Source: Corynebacterium sp. ACRQK
GTDB taxonomy: Bacteria; Actinomycetota; Actinomycetes; Mycobacteriales; Mycobacteriaceae
DNA length: 64,000 nucleotides
NCBI RefSeq assembly: GCF_022345965.1
Contig: NZ_JAKRMU010000004.1
Location: 1 to 64,000, forward strand
Direction: 5' to 3'
The first letter of the stretch is position 1. Each line of letters starts with the position of its first letter. The notes under the pieces were generated by a model. That model ran no database searches and was not told where the DNA came from. It saw only the letters and a program-made list of their open reading frames with translations. The position numbers and the translations under genes were made by a program. This document shows, one piece after another, positions 26,143 through 36,369 of the stretch.

Positions 26143-27981
26143 ATGACGGAGTACACCTCTGAAGCCCTGTACACGATTGACGAGCACGAGACCTGCCTAA
26201 CGGCAGTTCGTGACCTCGGCACCGAATCCCCAGACGGGGTGCTGTTTAAGCGTCCGAAGAACTTCGACTGGGTGGACGTCACCGTTTCCCAGTTCCTGGA
26301 CGATGTGTACGCAGTGGCCAAGGGGCTGGTTGCCAACGGCATCGAGCAGGGCGACCGCGTGGTTATCATGTCCGACACTCGTTACGAGTGGACCGTGCTG
26401 GACTACGGAATTTGGGCCGCCGGTGGCATCACTGTGCCGATCTACCCGTCCTCTTCCACCTCCCAGTGCGAGTGGATCGTGGGGAACTCCGGTGCGAAGC
26501 TGGCTATCGCTGAAAAATCTGGCCACACCACCCGCTTGAAGACCTTCGTGAAGGAACGCGACCGCCCGGAAGGCGATGACTCCGCGCATCTCAACCGCGT
26601 GCTGGAGATCAACAGTGGTGCCATCGACATCCTGGTTAACGACGGCAAGGAAGCCGGCATCGAGCAGGACGCGCTGGAAGAGCGCATTGCCAACACCCGC
26701 CACGATGACATTGCCTCCATCGTTTACACCTCCGGCACCACCGGCCGTCCGAAGGGCTGCAAGCTGACCCACCACAACTGGCTGGCTGAGGCTCGCGCCA
26801 TCCTGACCCACCCGGTCGGCCGCGCGGCTACCTTCGGTTACCGCAAGCTGACGTTCCTGCCGCTGGCTCACGTGTTCTCCCGTGCGATGGCACACGCCGC
26901 CACCGTCGGCGGCGCTACCCAGACCCACTGGAGCGACATGAGTACCCTGGTTGTCGAGTTCCAGCGCACCAAGCCGAACCTGATCTGCTCTGTGCCGCGC
27001 ATCTTTGAGAAGGTCCACGCGGGCGTGAAGTCCAAAGCCACGGACGGTGGTGGCGTCAAGGCCAAGATCTTCAACTTCGCAGAGCGCGCCGCAGTCGACT
27101 ACTCGAAGGCACTAGATACCGACGAGGGTCCGACGCTGAAGCAGAAGATCGACCGCGCCATCGGCGACAAGCTGGTCTACTCCAAGGTCCGTGAGGCCAT
27201 GGGTGGCGAGCTGGACTACGCGATCTCTGGTGGCTCCGCACTGAACCCGGAGCTCATGCACTTCTTCCGCGGTGTGGGCGTGAACCTGTACGAGGGTTAC
27301 GGCCTGACTGAGTGCACCGCCGCAGCCTGCACCAACTTCGCCCCGGACAACATCATCGGCACCGTCGGCCGCCCGTTGGGCGGTATCACTGTCAAGATTG
27401 ACGACGACGGCGAGATCCTACTGAAGGGCGACATGGTTTTCGCCGGCTACTGGGAGAACGAGGAGGCCACCAACGAGTCCTTCAATGAGGACGGTTTCTA
27501 CCGCACGGGCGACCTGGGCAAGCTGCTACCCACCGGCCACCTGAAGATCACCGGACGCAAGAAGGAAATCATCGTCACCGCCGGCGGCAAGAACGTCTCG
27601 CCCGGCCCGATGGAGGACATCCTGCGCTCCGCCCCACTGATCTCCCAGGCCATGGTCGTTGGCGACGATCAGAAGTTCGTCGGCGCCTTGATCTCCCTGG
27701 ACGAGGAAGCTGCCAAGAAGTGGAAGGAAAACAACGGCATCGCCGAGAACGTCTCCATCCGCGAGCTGGCGAAGAACCCAGTTCTGCGCTCCGAAATTCA
27801 GGATGCGATCAACGAGGCCAACGCCACTGTCTCCCACGCTGAGGGCATCAAGAAGTTCCGCATCGTCCACCGCGACTTCACCGAGGAGAACGACGAGGTT
27901 ACCCCGTCGCTGAAGCTGAAGCGCTTCGTCGTGGCGAAGAACTTCGCCGACGATATCGCCTGGATCTACAACTCAAAGTAA
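26143..27981 (+). CDS. Long-chain fatty-acid-CoA ligase (FadD15-like)
   Basis: A 612-residue adenylate-forming enzyme. Motifs are the P-loop YTSGTTGRPKGC, the A5 region YEGYGLTECTAA, YRTGDLGKLLPTGHLKITGR, and KEIIVTAGGKNVSPGPMED near the C-terminus, followed by the lysine-bearing SLKLKRFVVAK. It activates long-chain fatty acids with ATP and CoA. Of two in-frame ATGs (26125, 26143) the second has AAAGGGAGC directly upstream. A terminator follows at 28002. Fatty acid activation is central for corynebacteria that take up fatty acids for membrane and mycolate synthesis. Confidence 0.9.
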   Translation: MTEYTSEALYTIDEHETCLTAVRDLGTESPDGVLFKRPKNFDWVDVTVSQFLDDVYAVAKGLVANGIEQGDRVVIMSDTRYEWTVLDYGIWAAGGITVPIYPSSSTSQCEWIVGNSGAKLAIAEKSGHTTRLKTFVKERDRPEGDDSAHLNRVLEINSGAIDILVNDGKEAGIEQDALEERIANTRHDDIASIVYTSGTTGRPKGCKLTHHNWLAEARAILTHPVGRAATFGYRKLTFLPLAHVFSRAMAHAATVGGATQTHWSDMSTLVVEFQRTKPNLICSVPRIFEKVHAGVKSKATDGGGVKAKIFNFAERAAVDYSKALDTDEGPTLKQKIDRAIGDKLVYSKVREAMGGELDYAISGGSALNPELMHFFRGVGVNLYEGYGLTECTAAACTNFAPDNIIGTVGRPLGGITVKIDDDGEILLKGDMVFAGYWENEEATNESFNEDGFYRTGDLGKLLPTGHLKITGRKKEIIVTAGGKNVSPGPMEDILRSAPLISQAMVVGDDQKFVGALISLDEEAAKKWKENNGIAENVSIRELAKNPVLRSEIQDAINEANATVSHAEGIKKFRIVHRDFTEENDEVTPSLKLKRFVVAKNFADDIAWIYNSK

Positions 27982-28001
27982 GTTAAGAAATCCGCTCCAC
28001 G

Positions 28002-28042
28002 ACACCGGCCACGCCTCCGCGCGTGACCGGTGTTCTTGTTTT
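28002..28042 (+). terminator. Rho-independent terminator after the fatty-acid-CoA ligase gene
   Basis: ACACCGG (28002-28008) pairs with CCGGTGT (28027-28033), with an inner CACG/CGTG extension, followed by TCTTGTTTT. Confidence 0.75.
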
Positions 28043-28104
28043 AAAGTTGTCTGCGGTATCAACCAACACATGGGCTGTGACGAGCCCAGGGGAGAGGAGA
28101 ACGC

Positions 28105-28908
28105 GTGCACTACGATGCTGCCCTGCGCGTTCGCGAGCTCACCCAAAATATCTACGACATTGGCGACGAGATCGCCGATTACATCAATCACGTCTCCCAG
28201 GCCATCGCCGATTGGGATGCCGACCTGGTGGAAGACTGCCTGCTGGAGCTGGAGGAGATCGTCGCGGAGGGGCGCGCCGAGGTGCGCCCCGGCCTGTCCG
28301 AGCTCAACGGCCTGCGCCAGGCTTTCGTCTCCGGTGTGCGCGCCGGCAGCATGTCCGGCGTGACCCCCTCGCGCACCCCGCGTGCCCTCGGTGGCAGCGT
28401 TGCCCGCGGCAGCGACTACCCACACCCCGGACGCACCTTGAGCTTTATGCACAGAAAGCCCGGTGCGTCCGCTCGCCGTTCTCTTAATGACGCCACCGCC
28501 CCGACCACCCTCGGCGCCAGCGACCCGCGCCGTGCCCGTGGCGCGGAGTTCGCGGATACTTCCGCCGATCAGGCTTCGGCAACGATGGCCTCTACTGCTT
28601 CTTGGCGCATGTGGCTGCGCGAGCAGGCCGAGCGCATCCGCGCGGACCTGCGCGAGGTGGAGGACTGGGTGATCAACCAGACGCAGTGCGCCTTGGAATC
28701 CCAGTCCGTGCTGCTACCGCAGGCATATGTGAAGGCAGAGCAGCGCACCATCGAGCTAGTGGGCCACTGGCGGGAGGTCGTTGCACGCCAGCCGGAGTTG
28801 GCCGCGGGCATGCGCGGCGAGGCGCCACCGGAGTTTCTGGTGGAGCGCGCCCGGGTGGAGGAGATCGTCGGCCGCTTGCAGCGGCGCAAGCGTGGCACTG
28901 CGGTCTAG
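28105..28908 (+). CDS. Conserved hypothetical protein upstream of hemW
   Basis: A 267-residue soluble protein that starts at a GTG after GGGGAGAGGAG. Residues 1-75 form one predicted helical domain with repeated acidic heptads (YINHVSQAIADWDADLVED). Residues ~85-160 are low complexity, rich in Ala/Arg/Ser, and residues 165-262 form a second helical domain (MWLREQAERIRADLREVE). The arrangement suggests coiled-coil association, but no known domain is recognised. It precedes hemW on the same strand by 39 bp. Function unknown. Confidence 0.65.
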   Translation: MHYDAALRVRELTQNIYDIGDEIADYINHVSQAIADWDADLVEDCLLELEEIVAEGRAEVRPGLSELNGLRQAFVSGVRAGSMSGVTPSRTPRALGGSVARGSDYPHPGRTLSFMHRKPGASARRSLNDATAPTTLGASDPRRARGAEFADTSADQASATMASTASWRMWLREQAERIRADLREVEDWVINQTQCALESQSVLLPQAYVKAEQRTIELVGHWREVVARQPELAAGMRGEAPPEFLVERARVEEIVGRLQRRKRGTAV

Positions 28909-28947
28909 CGCCAGTACTGCTAATACAGCTAGTACTATGCACGTAGT

Positions 28948-30222
28948 ATGCATGGCCTTTATATCCACGTTCCCTTTTGCTCCACCCGCTGTGGCTACTG
29001 CGATTTCAACACCTACACCCCGCAGGAGCTCGGCGCGGCCGAAGGTAGCGCTGTGGACGGCAACACCATCCCCGGCTACCTGGATGCCCTGGAACGCGAG
29101 CTAGAGGTCGCCGCCGAGGTGTGGGATTATCCCGGCGAGGTGCAGACTGTCTTCTTCGGCGGGGGCACGCCGTCCATGCTGGGGCACGAGGGGCTGGCCC
29201 GGGCGCTGAACGCTGCGCGTCGCACCGTGGGGATCGCAGCCGATGCAGAAATCACCACCGAAGCCAACCCGGAATCCACCAGCCCAGAGTTTTTTGCTAG
29301 CCTGCGCGAGGCCGGTTTCAACCGCATCTCCTTGGGCATGCAGTCCGCGATGGGACACGTGCTGAAGGTGCTGGAACGCCAGCACACCCCGGGTCGCCCG
29401 ATCGCGGCCACCCGCGAGGCCAAACAGGCCGGCTTCGAACACATCAACCTGGATGTCATCTACGGCACCCCCACCGAGACCGACGACGACCTGCAGCGCA
29501 CCCTTGACGCGGTGATGGAGGCGGACGTCGACCACGTCTCCGCCTACTCCCTGATCGTGGAGGACGGCACGGCCATGGCACGCAAGGTGCGGCGTGGCGA
29601 GCTGCCCGCCCCGGACGAGGACACTCTGGCGGATCGTTATGACGCCATCGACGCCCGCCTGTGCCAGGCCGGTTTTCACTGGTACGAGGTCTCTAACTGG
29701 GCCAAATCGGGCGGCGAATGCCAGCACAACCTGATCTATTGGCGCTCCGGGCAGTGGTGGGGAGCCGGCCCCGGTGCCCACGGATGCGTGCGGCTGCGCG
29801 GGGAAGGCCACAGCGAATCAGACCTGGTGAGACTGGTGAATGCGAAGCGTCCGGCGACCTATTGGAATGGGCTGCTGGGGGAAGCCGAAGGAGCGTCAAT
29901 AGGAAAGGATGGCCTACCCGTGCCAGGGTCGGTGGTGACGACCGAGCGCTTAAGCAACGACGACCTGCGTACAGAACAGGTGATGCTGCGGCTGCGGCTG
30001 GCCGAGGGGCTGGACCTGGCGGAGCTGGTGAGCGGAACCGGCAGTGCTCGCAGCGCTCAGAGTGCTAATCCTGCTCGGAACCCCGATCTGGAACAGGTGA
30101 TCGAGCGTTATACGGGCCTGGGGCTGCTGGATAAACGCGGCGAGCGCTTAAGATTGACGGATAAAGGGCGCTACCTGGCCGACGGGATCGTCACGGACAT
30201 CGTGTTGGCGCTCGGGCTTTAA
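28948..30222 (+). CDS. hemW: Radical SAM heme chaperone HemW
   Basis: The 424-residue protein starts MHGLYIHVPFCSTRCGYCDF, carrying the radical-SAM cluster motif CxxxCxxC and the invariant cysteine pattern of the HemN/HemW family. QTVFFGGGTPSML, ISLGMQSA, INLDVIYGTPTET and YEVSNWAKSGGECQHNLIYW are further family stretches. HemW delivers heme to respiratory proteins rather than oxidising coproporphyrinogen; distinguishing features of HemN (an extra N-terminal cysteine region) are absent. No ribosome site precedes the ATG, so a leaderless start is possible. hrcA follows 43 bp after its stop. Confidence 0.9.
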   Translation: MHGLYIHVPFCSTRCGYCDFNTYTPQELGAAEGSAVDGNTIPGYLDALERELEVAAEVWDYPGEVQTVFFGGGTPSMLGHEGLARALNAARRTVGIAADAEITTEANPESTSPEFFASLREAGFNRISLGMQSAMGHVLKVLERQHTPGRPIAATREAKQAGFEHINLDVIYGTPTETDDDLQRTLDAVMEADVDHVSAYSLIVEDGTAMARKVRRGELPAPDEDTLADRYDAIDARLCQAGFHWYEVSNWAKSGGECQHNLIYWRSGQWWGAGPGAHGCVRLRGEGHSESDLVRLVNAKRPATYWNGLLGEAEGASIGKDGLPVPGSVVTTERLSNDDLRTEQVMLRLRLAEGLDLAELVSGTGSARSAQSANPARNPDLEQVIERYTGLGLLDKRGERLRLTDKGRYLADGIVTDIVLALGL

Positions 30223-30265
30223 GGGCTAATAGAGGCTGATCGGACTCACGCGAGGAGTGAAGGAT

Positions 30266-31291
30266 TTGTCGAGCGGAACTGAAGACAGAAGGAACCAGGT
30301 GCTGCGGGCGATCGTCAGCGACTTCATCGCCTCGCACGAACCGGTGGGCTCGAAAATGCTGGTGGATAAGCACCAGTTGGGTGTTTCCTCCGCGACGATT
30401 CGCAACGACATGGCGGTGCTGGAAGCCGAGGGCTACATCACCCAGCAGCACGCCTCCTCCGGGCGCATTCCCACGGTGAAGGGCTACCGGCGCTTTGTGG
30501 ACGGGATCCACGAGGTCAAGCCGCTCAGTACCCCTGAGCGCCGCGCGATCTTGGACTTCCTGGAACACGGGGTGGACCTAGAAGACGTGCTGCGCCGCAG
30601 CGTGCAACTGCTATCCCAGCTGACCCGCCAGGTGGCCGTGGTGCAGATGCCGGACCTGCGGCGTGGGCGGGTGAAGCACTGCGAGCTGGTGAAGCTGGGC
30701 AGCCACCGCATCCTGCTGGTGCTGATCACCGACACCGGACGCGTGGATCAGCGCAACGTGGACCTAGGCCAGCCGATCAGCGACGACGACCTGCCACGGC
30801 TGCGCGACCTGGTGAACTCCGCGATGGTGGGGCGCACCCTGGACGACGCATGCACCAACATCGCCGCCCTGGCCAACGAAGCCAAGGGCAACAGCATGCC
30901 CGAGGAACTGCGCGACGTCGCACTTGTGGTGACGACTGTGCTGGTGGAGACCCTGCTCGAACGCCCAAACGACCGGCTGATCCTGGCGGGCACGCCCAAC
31001 CTGATGCGCACCAGCGAACTCAGCCCCGTGGTGGAAGCGTTGGAAGAGCAGGTGGTGGTGCTGAAGCTGCTGAATAGCGTGCGCGACCTGCAGGTGCAGG
31101 TGAGCATCGGCGAGGAGAACGAAGACGAGGAGCTGCGCGGCGCATCCGTCGTATCCACCGGCTACGGCAACGCCAACGCGGTCCTCGGCGGAATGGGAGT
31201 GGTGGGGCCAACCCACCTGGACTACTCCGGCACCATTTCCTCTGTGACGGCCGTGGCGCACTACGTCTCGCGGATTTTGAGCGAAGAGTAG
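30266..31291 (+). CDS. hrcA: Heat-inducible transcription repressor HrcA
   Basis: This protein of about 341 residues represses chaperone genes by binding CIRCE elements. The N-terminal winged helix contains [19 protein letters not shown] and [20 protein letters not shown], both strongly conserved in HrcA. A GAF-like dimer domain follows. The start is ambiguous. The GTG at 30257 overlaps its only good ribosome site, so the TTG at 30266, with GAGGAG 8 bases upstream, is more likely. No CIRCE element is visible before hrcA or dnaJ here, so its targets must lie elsewhere. Confidence 0.9.
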   Translation: MSSGTEDRRNQVLRAIVSDFIASHEPVGSKMLVDKHQLGVSSATIRNDMAVLEAEGYITQQHASSGRIPTVKGYRRFVDGIHEVKPLSTPERRAILDFLEHGVDLEDVLRRSVQLLSQLTRQVAVVQMPDLRRGRVKHCELVKLGSHRILLVLITDTGRVDQRNVDLGQPISDDDLPRLRDLVNSAMVGRTLDDACTNIAALANEAKGNSMPEELRDVALVVTTVLVETLLERPNDRLILAGTPNLMRTSELSPVVEALEEQVVVLKLLNSVRDLQVQVSIGEENEDEELRGASVVSTGYGNANAVLGGMGVVGPTHLDYSGTISSVTAVAHYVSRILSEE

Positions 31292-31370
31292 GAATAGTAG
31301 GATAGTGCAGTTGGTTAAGCACTAAAGACTGCAAGCAACTCAAGATAGAAGTGAAAAGGACCCGCTGAAC

Positions 31371-32516
31371 GTGGCTCGAGACTATTACGGAATCCTCGGT
31401 GTGGATCGCGACGCTACGGACGCCGAAATTAAGAAGGCGTACCGCCGCCTGGCGCGCAAGTACCACCCGGACGTCAACCCCTCCGAGGAGGCTGCGGAGA
31501 AGTTCCGCGAGGCCTCCCTGGCCCAGGAGGTGCTGACGGACCCGCAGAAGCGTCAGATCGTGGACGCTGGTGGCGACCCGGAAGAGCAGGGCTTCGGCCA
31601 GCCGGGTGCCGGTGGATTCGGGGGCTTCTCCGGCGGCGGCCTGGGCGATATCTTCGACGCATTCTTCGGCGGTGGCGGCGGAGCACGTGGCCCGCGCGAG
31701 TCCCGCGTGCGCCGCGGCAACGATGCCCTGGTGCACTTGGAGGCCACCCTGGAGGAGGTCTACGCGGGCATCGACCGCGAGATCACCGTGGAAACCGCCG
31801 TGCTGTGCGATGTGTGCGACGGTTCGGGCTCGGCCTCCAAGGCCGCGCCGGTGACCTGCCCGACCTGTCAGGGCGCGGGCGAAGTCATGGAGCTGCAGAA
31901 CTCCATGCTGGGCCGCGTGCAGGTCCGCCGCGCCTGCCACCGCTGTGCGGGCACCGGCGAGGTTATCCAGGACCCTTGTGAAAACTGCGCGGGCGACGGG
32001 CGTGTGCGCGACCGCCAGACCCTCAAGGTTTCTATCCCCGCCGGCATTTCCGACGGCATGCGCCTGCGCATGAGCGGCAAGGGTGAGGTCGGCCCGGGCG
32101 GCGGCCCGGCAGGCGACCTGTACGTGGAGGTGCACACCACCGAGCACCCGTACTTCATCCGCGAGTCCGACGATCTGCACGTGAACCTGCAGGTGCCGGC
32201 GGTAGACGCAGCCCTGGGTACGTCCGTGGAAGTCAAGCTGCTGGACGATTCCATCGCGACCGTGGACATCGCGCCGGGCACTCAGCCGGATGCCACCATT
32301 CGCCTGTCCGAAAAGGGCATGCCGCACCTGCGCCGCGAGGGTCACGGCTCCCTAGTTGCCCACGTGGAGGTCATGATCCCCACAGACCTCAACCACAAGC
32401 AGCGCGACCTGCTGGAGAAGCTGCGCGAGGCCAGCTCCCAGAACGCTGGCGTGGCTTCGAACGACGAGTCCCACAGCGGCTTCTTCTCCCGCCTGCGCTC
32501 GAAGTTTGGCCGCTAG
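31371..32516 (+). CDS. dnaJ: Chaperone DnaJ
   Basis: A 381-residue type-I J protein. The J domain holds the HPD motif ([12 protein letters not shown]), a Gly/Phe-rich stretch follows (residues ~67-105), and then four zinc-binding CxxCxGxG repeats from CDVCDGSG to CENCAGDG (about 145-205). The C-terminal substrate-binding domain is complete. It presents unfolded proteins to DnaK and stimulates its ATPase. It starts at a GTG 79 bp after hrcA, the order typical of a second actinobacterial DnaJ (DnaJ2). rsmE begins 3 bp after its stop. Confidence 0.93.
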   Translation: MARDYYGILGVDRDATDAEIKKAYRRLARKYHPDVNPSEEAAEKFREASLAQEVLTDPQKRQIVDAGGDPEEQGFGQPGAGGFGGFSGGGLGDIFDAFFGGGGGARGPRESRVRRGNDALVHLEATLEEVYAGIDREITVETAVLCDVCDGSGSASKAAPVTCPTCQGAGEVMELQNSMLGRVQVRRACHRCAGTGEVIQDPCENCAGDGRVRDRQTLKVSIPAGISDGMRLRMSGKGEVGPGGGPAGDLYVEVHTTEHPYFIRESDDLHVNLQVPAVDAALGTSVEVKLLDDSIATVDIAPGTQPDATIRLSEKGMPHLRREGHGSLVAHVEVMIPTDLNHKQRDLLEKLREASSQNAGVASNDESHSGFFSRLRSKFGR

Positions 32517-32519
32517 CCC

Positions 32520-33293
32520 ATGACGGATCCGGTGTTCATCCACCCCATTCCTGAGCCGGTCGCGGTCGGGGATCGTTTCCGCCTGACCGGCGCGGAGGCC
32601 AAGCACGCCTCCGTCAAGCGCCTTGAGGTGGGCGAGGGGTTGGTCGTCACCGATGGCGCTGCGCGCGCGGTGCAAAGTTCTTTTCTTGGTGACGCCACCG
32701 TGGAGGTCACCGACATTCTCAAACTGCCCGTGCCGCACCCGCGGGTGACGGTGGTGCAGGCGATTCCAAAGTCCGATAGGGCGGAGCTAGCTGTGGATCT
32801 GGCGGTGCAGGCGGGCGCGGATCGGATTGTGCCGTGGGCCGCCCGCCGTGCGATTGCCAAATGGGATGGCAAGGAGGCCAAGGCACACGGGAAGTGGGAG
32901 AACGCCGCCCGGGCGGCCGCCAAGCAGTCCCGCCGCCTGCGGATCCCGGAGGTTACCCAGCTGGTGCGCAGCCCGCAGGACGTGGCGCGGGAGCTGGGCT
33001 TGGGGGAGACCGGCGCCGTGCGCGTGCTGGTGCTGCATGAGGAGGCCACCGAGCCGCTGCCCGGAGCTGTCAATGCTGCAGTGAATGCCGCCAGCGCCAA
33101 CGGCAGCGAAGCTGCCGCCACCGAGATCGCCCTCGTCGTCGGCCCCGAGGGTGGCATCAGCCCGGAGGAGCTAGCTGAGTTCGAACGGCTGGGAGCTACC
33201 CCGGTCCGCCTGGGGCCGGAAGTTCTGCGCACCGCCACCGCAGCCGCCGTTGCGCTGGGCGCCATCGGCGCTGTCACGGACCGTTGGCGGTAG
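32520..33293 (+). CDS. rsmE: 16S rRNA (uracil1498-N3)-methyltransferase RsmE
   Basis: The 257-residue protein has an N-terminal PUA-like RNA-binding domain (about 1-75, DRFRLTGAEAKHASVKRLEV) and a C-terminal SPOUT methyltransferase domain. The knotted SAM-binding segments are LVVGPEGGISPEELAEFE and VRLGPEVLRTATAAAVALG, both highly conserved in RsmE. It methylates U1498 of 16S rRNA in the 30S subunit. It starts 3 bp after dnaJ, indicating co-transcription, and phoH follows after 11 bp. Confidence 0.92.
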   Translation: MTDPVFIHPIPEPVAVGDRFRLTGAEAKHASVKRLEVGEGLVVTDGAARAVQSSFLGDATVEVTDILKLPVPHPRVTVVQAIPKSDRAELAVDLAVQAGADRIVPWAARRAIAKWDGKEAKAHGKWENAARAAAKQSRRLRIPEVTQLVRSPQDVARELGLGETGAVRVLVLHEEATEPLPGAVNAAVNAASANGSEAAATEIALVVGPEGGISPEELAEFERLGATPVRLGPEVLRTATAAAVALGAIGAVTDRWR

Positions 33294-33304
33294 GATCGAT
33301 ACAC

Positions 33305-34300
33305 ATGACGTCTTCCAACTCCGCCAGGTCACCGCGCCCGCGCGTAGCCAGCTCTACTGTGGAGCTCGACCCGGATTCGATCCTGGCCGTCGCCGGCCCG
33401 GCAGATGAGAACCTGCGGGTGCTGGAGCATGCTTTCGACGCGGACATCCTGACCCGCGGCAACCGCGTGACGATCCGCGGCGAGGCCTCCGAGGTCTCCC
33501 AGGCCCGACGGGTGTTGCAGGAGATGATCAACCTGGTCAGCCGCGGCCATGCGGTGGATCCGGCCGCCACGAAGCGGGCGATCACTCTGGTGGAGGAACA
33601 AGCCCCGGCGCTCGTTTCCAGCAGCGATTCCGCACCCATCGTTTCCTACCGGGGCAAGACGGTGCGCCCGAAGACCCCTGGACAGCAGGAATACGTGGAG
33701 GCCATCGACGAGGACGCGATCGTGTTCGGCATCGGCCCGGCCGGTACCGGCAAGACGTATCTGGCGATGGCCAAGGCCGTGCAGGCCCTGCAGGCCAAGG
33801 ACGTCAATCGCATCATCCTTACCCGCCCGGCAGTGGAAGCAGGGGAGAAGCTGGGCTTTCTGCCCGGCACGCTGAGTGACAAGATTGACCCTTACCTGCG
33901 CCCGTTGCATGATGCGTTGCGGGAGATGGTGGATCCGGAGACGATTCCCCGGCTGATGGATACCGGCGTGATCGAAGTCGCGCCCCTGGCCTACATGCGC
34001 GGCCGTACCCTCAACGATTCCTTTGTGGTTCTGGACGAAGCGCAGAACACCACCCCGGCGCAGATGAAGATGTTCCTGACTCGCCTGGGCTTTGGCTCCA
34101 AGATGGTGGTCACCGGCGACTTGAGCCAGGTGGATCTGCCGAACCGTCAGGAGTCCGGATTGAAGGTTGCCCGCCAGGTTTTGCAGGGCGTGGATGGCGT
34201 TTCGATCATCAACTTGGATGCCGACGACGTGGTGCGCCACCGGCTGGTCTCCAAGATCGTGGAGGCCTACGGCACCTACGAGCTGGATAATGAGATCTAA
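33305..34300 (+). CDS. phoH: PhoH-like ATPase
   Basis: A 331-residue P-loop protein. The N-terminal ~110 residues form a KH-like nucleic-acid-binding region (GNRVTIRGEASEVSQARRVL). The PhoH ATPase core has Walker A GIGPAGTGKTYLAMAKA and Walker B DSFVVLDEAQNTTPAQMKMF, followed by VVTGDLSQVDLP. The combination with ybeY downstream is the widespread ybeZ-ybeY pair involved in rRNA processing. The ATG at 33305 is preferred over the upstream in-frame start at 33284, which would overlap rsmE. Confidence 0.92.
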   Translation: MTSSNSARSPRPRVASSTVELDPDSILAVAGPADENLRVLEHAFDADILTRGNRVTIRGEASEVSQARRVLQEMINLVSRGHAVDPAATKRAITLVEEQAPALVSSSDSAPIVSYRGKTVRPKTPGQQEYVEAIDEDAIVFGIGPAGTGKTYLAMAKAVQALQAKDVNRIILTRPAVEAGEKLGFLPGTLSDKIDPYLRPLHDALREMVDPETIPRLMDTGVIEVAPLAYMRGRTLNDSFVVLDEAQNTTPAQMKMFLTRLGFGSKMVVTGDLSQVDLPNRQESGLKVARQVLQGVDGVSIINLDADDVVRHRLVSKIVEAYGTYELDNEI

Positions 34301-34344
34301 CGGAAATCTAGCGGCAAGTACGAATTACCAAAGGCGAGCACCCA

Positions 34345-34893
34345 ATGAGCATCGAAGTTTTTAACGAATCCGGCCGCGGCGAGGTCAACGAAGAAGAACT
34401 GATCGACGTCGCCCGCTACGCCCTATGGACCCTCGACGTCCACCCGGCCGCCGAGCTATCTATCCACATTGTGGACCTCGAAACCATCGAAGACCTGCAC
34501 GTTAGGTGGATGGATCTGCCCGGACCTACCGATGTGATGAGCTTTCCTATGGACGAGTTGACGCCAGGTTGGGGCCGCAAGGATGCTGCGGAACCCTCGC
34601 CGGCGATGCTGGGCGACATCATGCTGTGCCCAGACTTTGCCGAAGGGCAGGCGACCCGTGCGGGCCACTCTCTGGCCCATGAGCTAGACCTGCTGACCGT
34701 CCACGGGGTGCTGCACCTGCTGGGCTTCGACCACGTCACCCCGGAGGACGAGCAGAAGATGTTCGCCCTGCAGAATGAGATCCTGGCGAACTGGTACGAC
34801 TCCCAGGAGGAGCGCGGCGTGAGCTTCGCCCCGAAGCCGACCGGTGCCGGGGCCTTCCCCAGCGCCGCGGACCGCGACGACACCCAAAACTAG
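34345..34893 (+). CDS. ybeY: Endoribonuclease YbeY
   Basis: A 182-residue metal-dependent RNase for 16S rRNA 3'-end maturation and ribosome quality control. The zinc motif [11 protein letters not shown] is intact and is preceded by DVMSFPMDE and [11 protein letters not shown], both conserved. A C-terminal tail of about 25 residues ([19 protein letters not shown]) extends beyond the usual length. It lies 44 bp after phoH and 37 bp before the CNNM-domain protein gene, the standard order. Confidence 0.93.
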   Translation: MSIEVFNESGRGEVNEEELIDVARYALWTLDVHPAAELSIHIVDLETIEDLHVRWMDLPGPTDVMSFPMDELTPGWGRKDAAEPSPAMLGDIMLCPDFAEGQATRAGHSLAHELDLLTVHGVLHLLGFDHVTPEDEQKMFALQNEILANWYDSQEERGVSFAPKPTGAGAFPSAADRDDTQN

Positions 34894-34930
34894 AACCCAC
34901 TAAAACCAGGAAGACCTAGAGCTTCGAAAG

Positions 34931-36331
34931 ATGACGATCGACATCCCCTTATCCATCCCGTTCGCGATCCTTGCACTCTTCCTCGGAGGTGTGCTGTCGC
35001 TGGTGGAAACGGCAGTGTCCTCACTCTCCGCGGCGCGGGTGGAGAACCTGGTGAAGGAGGATCGCCCGGGCGCAGCCCGGCTGGAGCGGGTGCTCGAAGG
35101 GCGGGCCGGTCACATCAACCTGCTGGTGCTGCTCCGCACCATCTGTGAGGTTACCGGTGCGGTGCTGGCTGCCGCCGCCTGCGTAGAGTTGATGGGCTCG
35201 CGCGGCTGGGCGTTCGCGACCGCCATCGTGATCGTCACGCTGCTGACATTCATCCTGATCGGAGTGCTTTCCCGCACTCTCGGACGGCAGAACCCGTACA
35301 CCATTAGCCTGGCGACCGCCCCGATCCTGCTGGGCCTATCCAAGCTGTTGGGGCCCATCGCAAAGCTACTGGTCGGCGCCGGTAACGTGCTGACACCCGG
35401 CCGGGGCTTCCGCAACGGGCCCTTCGCCTCCGAAATTGAGCTGCGTGAGATGGTGGACATCGCCTCCGAACGCGGCGTGGTGGAGATGGACGAACGACGG
35501 ATGATCCAATCCGTCTTCGACCTTGCCGACACCTCGGCACGCTCCGTGATGGTGCCACGCCCCGAGATGGTGTGGATCGAGGCCGACAAGACCGCCGGCC
35601 AAGCCACCAGCCTGTGCGTGCGTACCGGTCTTTCCCGCCTGCCCGTGGTGGGCGATGACGTGGACGACATTGTGGGCGTCATTTACCTCAAGGACCTCAT
35701 CGCAGAGACCTATCACATGACCGACGGCGGTAACTCCATCCGCGTTCGGGACTGCATGCGACCTGCCGTGTTCGTGCCGGACTCGAAGAAGCTGGACGAC
35801 CTGCTAGAGGACATGCAGCGCGACCAAATCCACATCGCCATGCTCATCGACGAATACGGTGCAGTGGCGGGGTTGATCTCGATTGAGGACATCCTGGAGG
35901 AAATCGTCGGCGAGATCACCGACGAATACGACACGTCGGAGCAGGCGCCGATAGAGCCGCTGGAGGACGGCAGCTACCGAGTACAGGCGCGTCTGTCGCT
36001 GGAGGAACTCGAGGAGCTATTCGAGGACGTGGAGTTCAGCGAAAAGCAGCACGAGGAAGTGGATACCGTCTACGGCCTCGGAGCCTTCAAGCTGGGCAGG
36101 GTGCCGATCCCAGGGGCGGAAATTTCCACCACCGGTCTGCACCTCCGCTACGAGGGCGGGCGCGATCGTCGTGGTCGCGTGAAGATCCGTACCGTCGTGG
36201 TGGCCCGCGAGAAGCAGGTGGAAGGCACTGGTGATGCTGGCCGCGATGGTGAGGTGGCGGAAGGGATGGCCGTGGCGGCGTCCACAAGAAACAGCGCCCA
36301 AGATAAAGCCCCAAGAGAAAACCCAAGATAA
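34931..36331 (+). CDS. CNNM/CorC (hemolysin C-like) transporter-associated protein
   Basis: This 466-residue protein has an N-terminal DUF21/CNNM membrane domain with four helices (about 1-145), starting with LSIPFAILALFLGGVLSLVE. Two CBS domains follow at about 205-330 (RSVMVPRPEMVWIE ... IHIAMLIDEYGAVAGLISIE), then a CorC/HlyC domain (YRVQARLSLEELEELF). A polar tail of about 40 residues ends it. Family members are linked to magnesium or cobalt export; CBS domains bind ATP/Mg. It sits between ybeY and era, as in most actinobacteria. Confidence 0.88.
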   Translation: MTIDIPLSIPFAILALFLGGVLSLVETAVSSLSAARVENLVKEDRPGAARLERVLEGRAGHINLLVLLRTICEVTGAVLAAAACVELMGSRGWAFATAIVIVTLLTFILIGVLSRTLGRQNPYTISLATAPILLGLSKLLGPIAKLLVGAGNVLTPGRGFRNGPFASEIELREMVDIASERGVVEMDERRMIQSVFDLADTSARSVMVPRPEMVWIEADKTAGQATSLCVRTGLSRLPVVGDDVDDIVGVIYLKDLIAETYHMTDGGNSIRVRDCMRPAVFVPDSKKLDDLLEDMQRDQIHIAMLIDEYGAVAGLISIEDILEEIVGEITDEYDTSEQAPIEPLEDGSYRVQARLSLEELEELFEDVEFSEKQHEEVDTVYGLGAFKLGRVPIPGAEISTTGLHLRYEGGRDRRGRVKIRTVVVAREKQVEGTGDAGRDGEVAEGMAVAASTRNSAQDKAPRENPR

Positions 36332-36369
36332 GAGCGCTAGCGATTAAGGACAGCAATAAGGGATACTTG

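Noticed and set aside
30042..30068. GAGTGCTAA, a perfect half of the CIRCE element, about 200 bp before hrcA
   Set aside because: The matching left half (TTAGCACTC at nine bases) is absent, and the site lies inside the hemW coding sequence where Ser-Ala codon repeats explain it.
31020..32345. 441-codon open frame on the minus strand opposite hrcA/dnaJ
   Set aside because: It is antisense to two certain genes, has no family resemblance and no start signal; long shadow frames are expected in GC-rich coding DNA.
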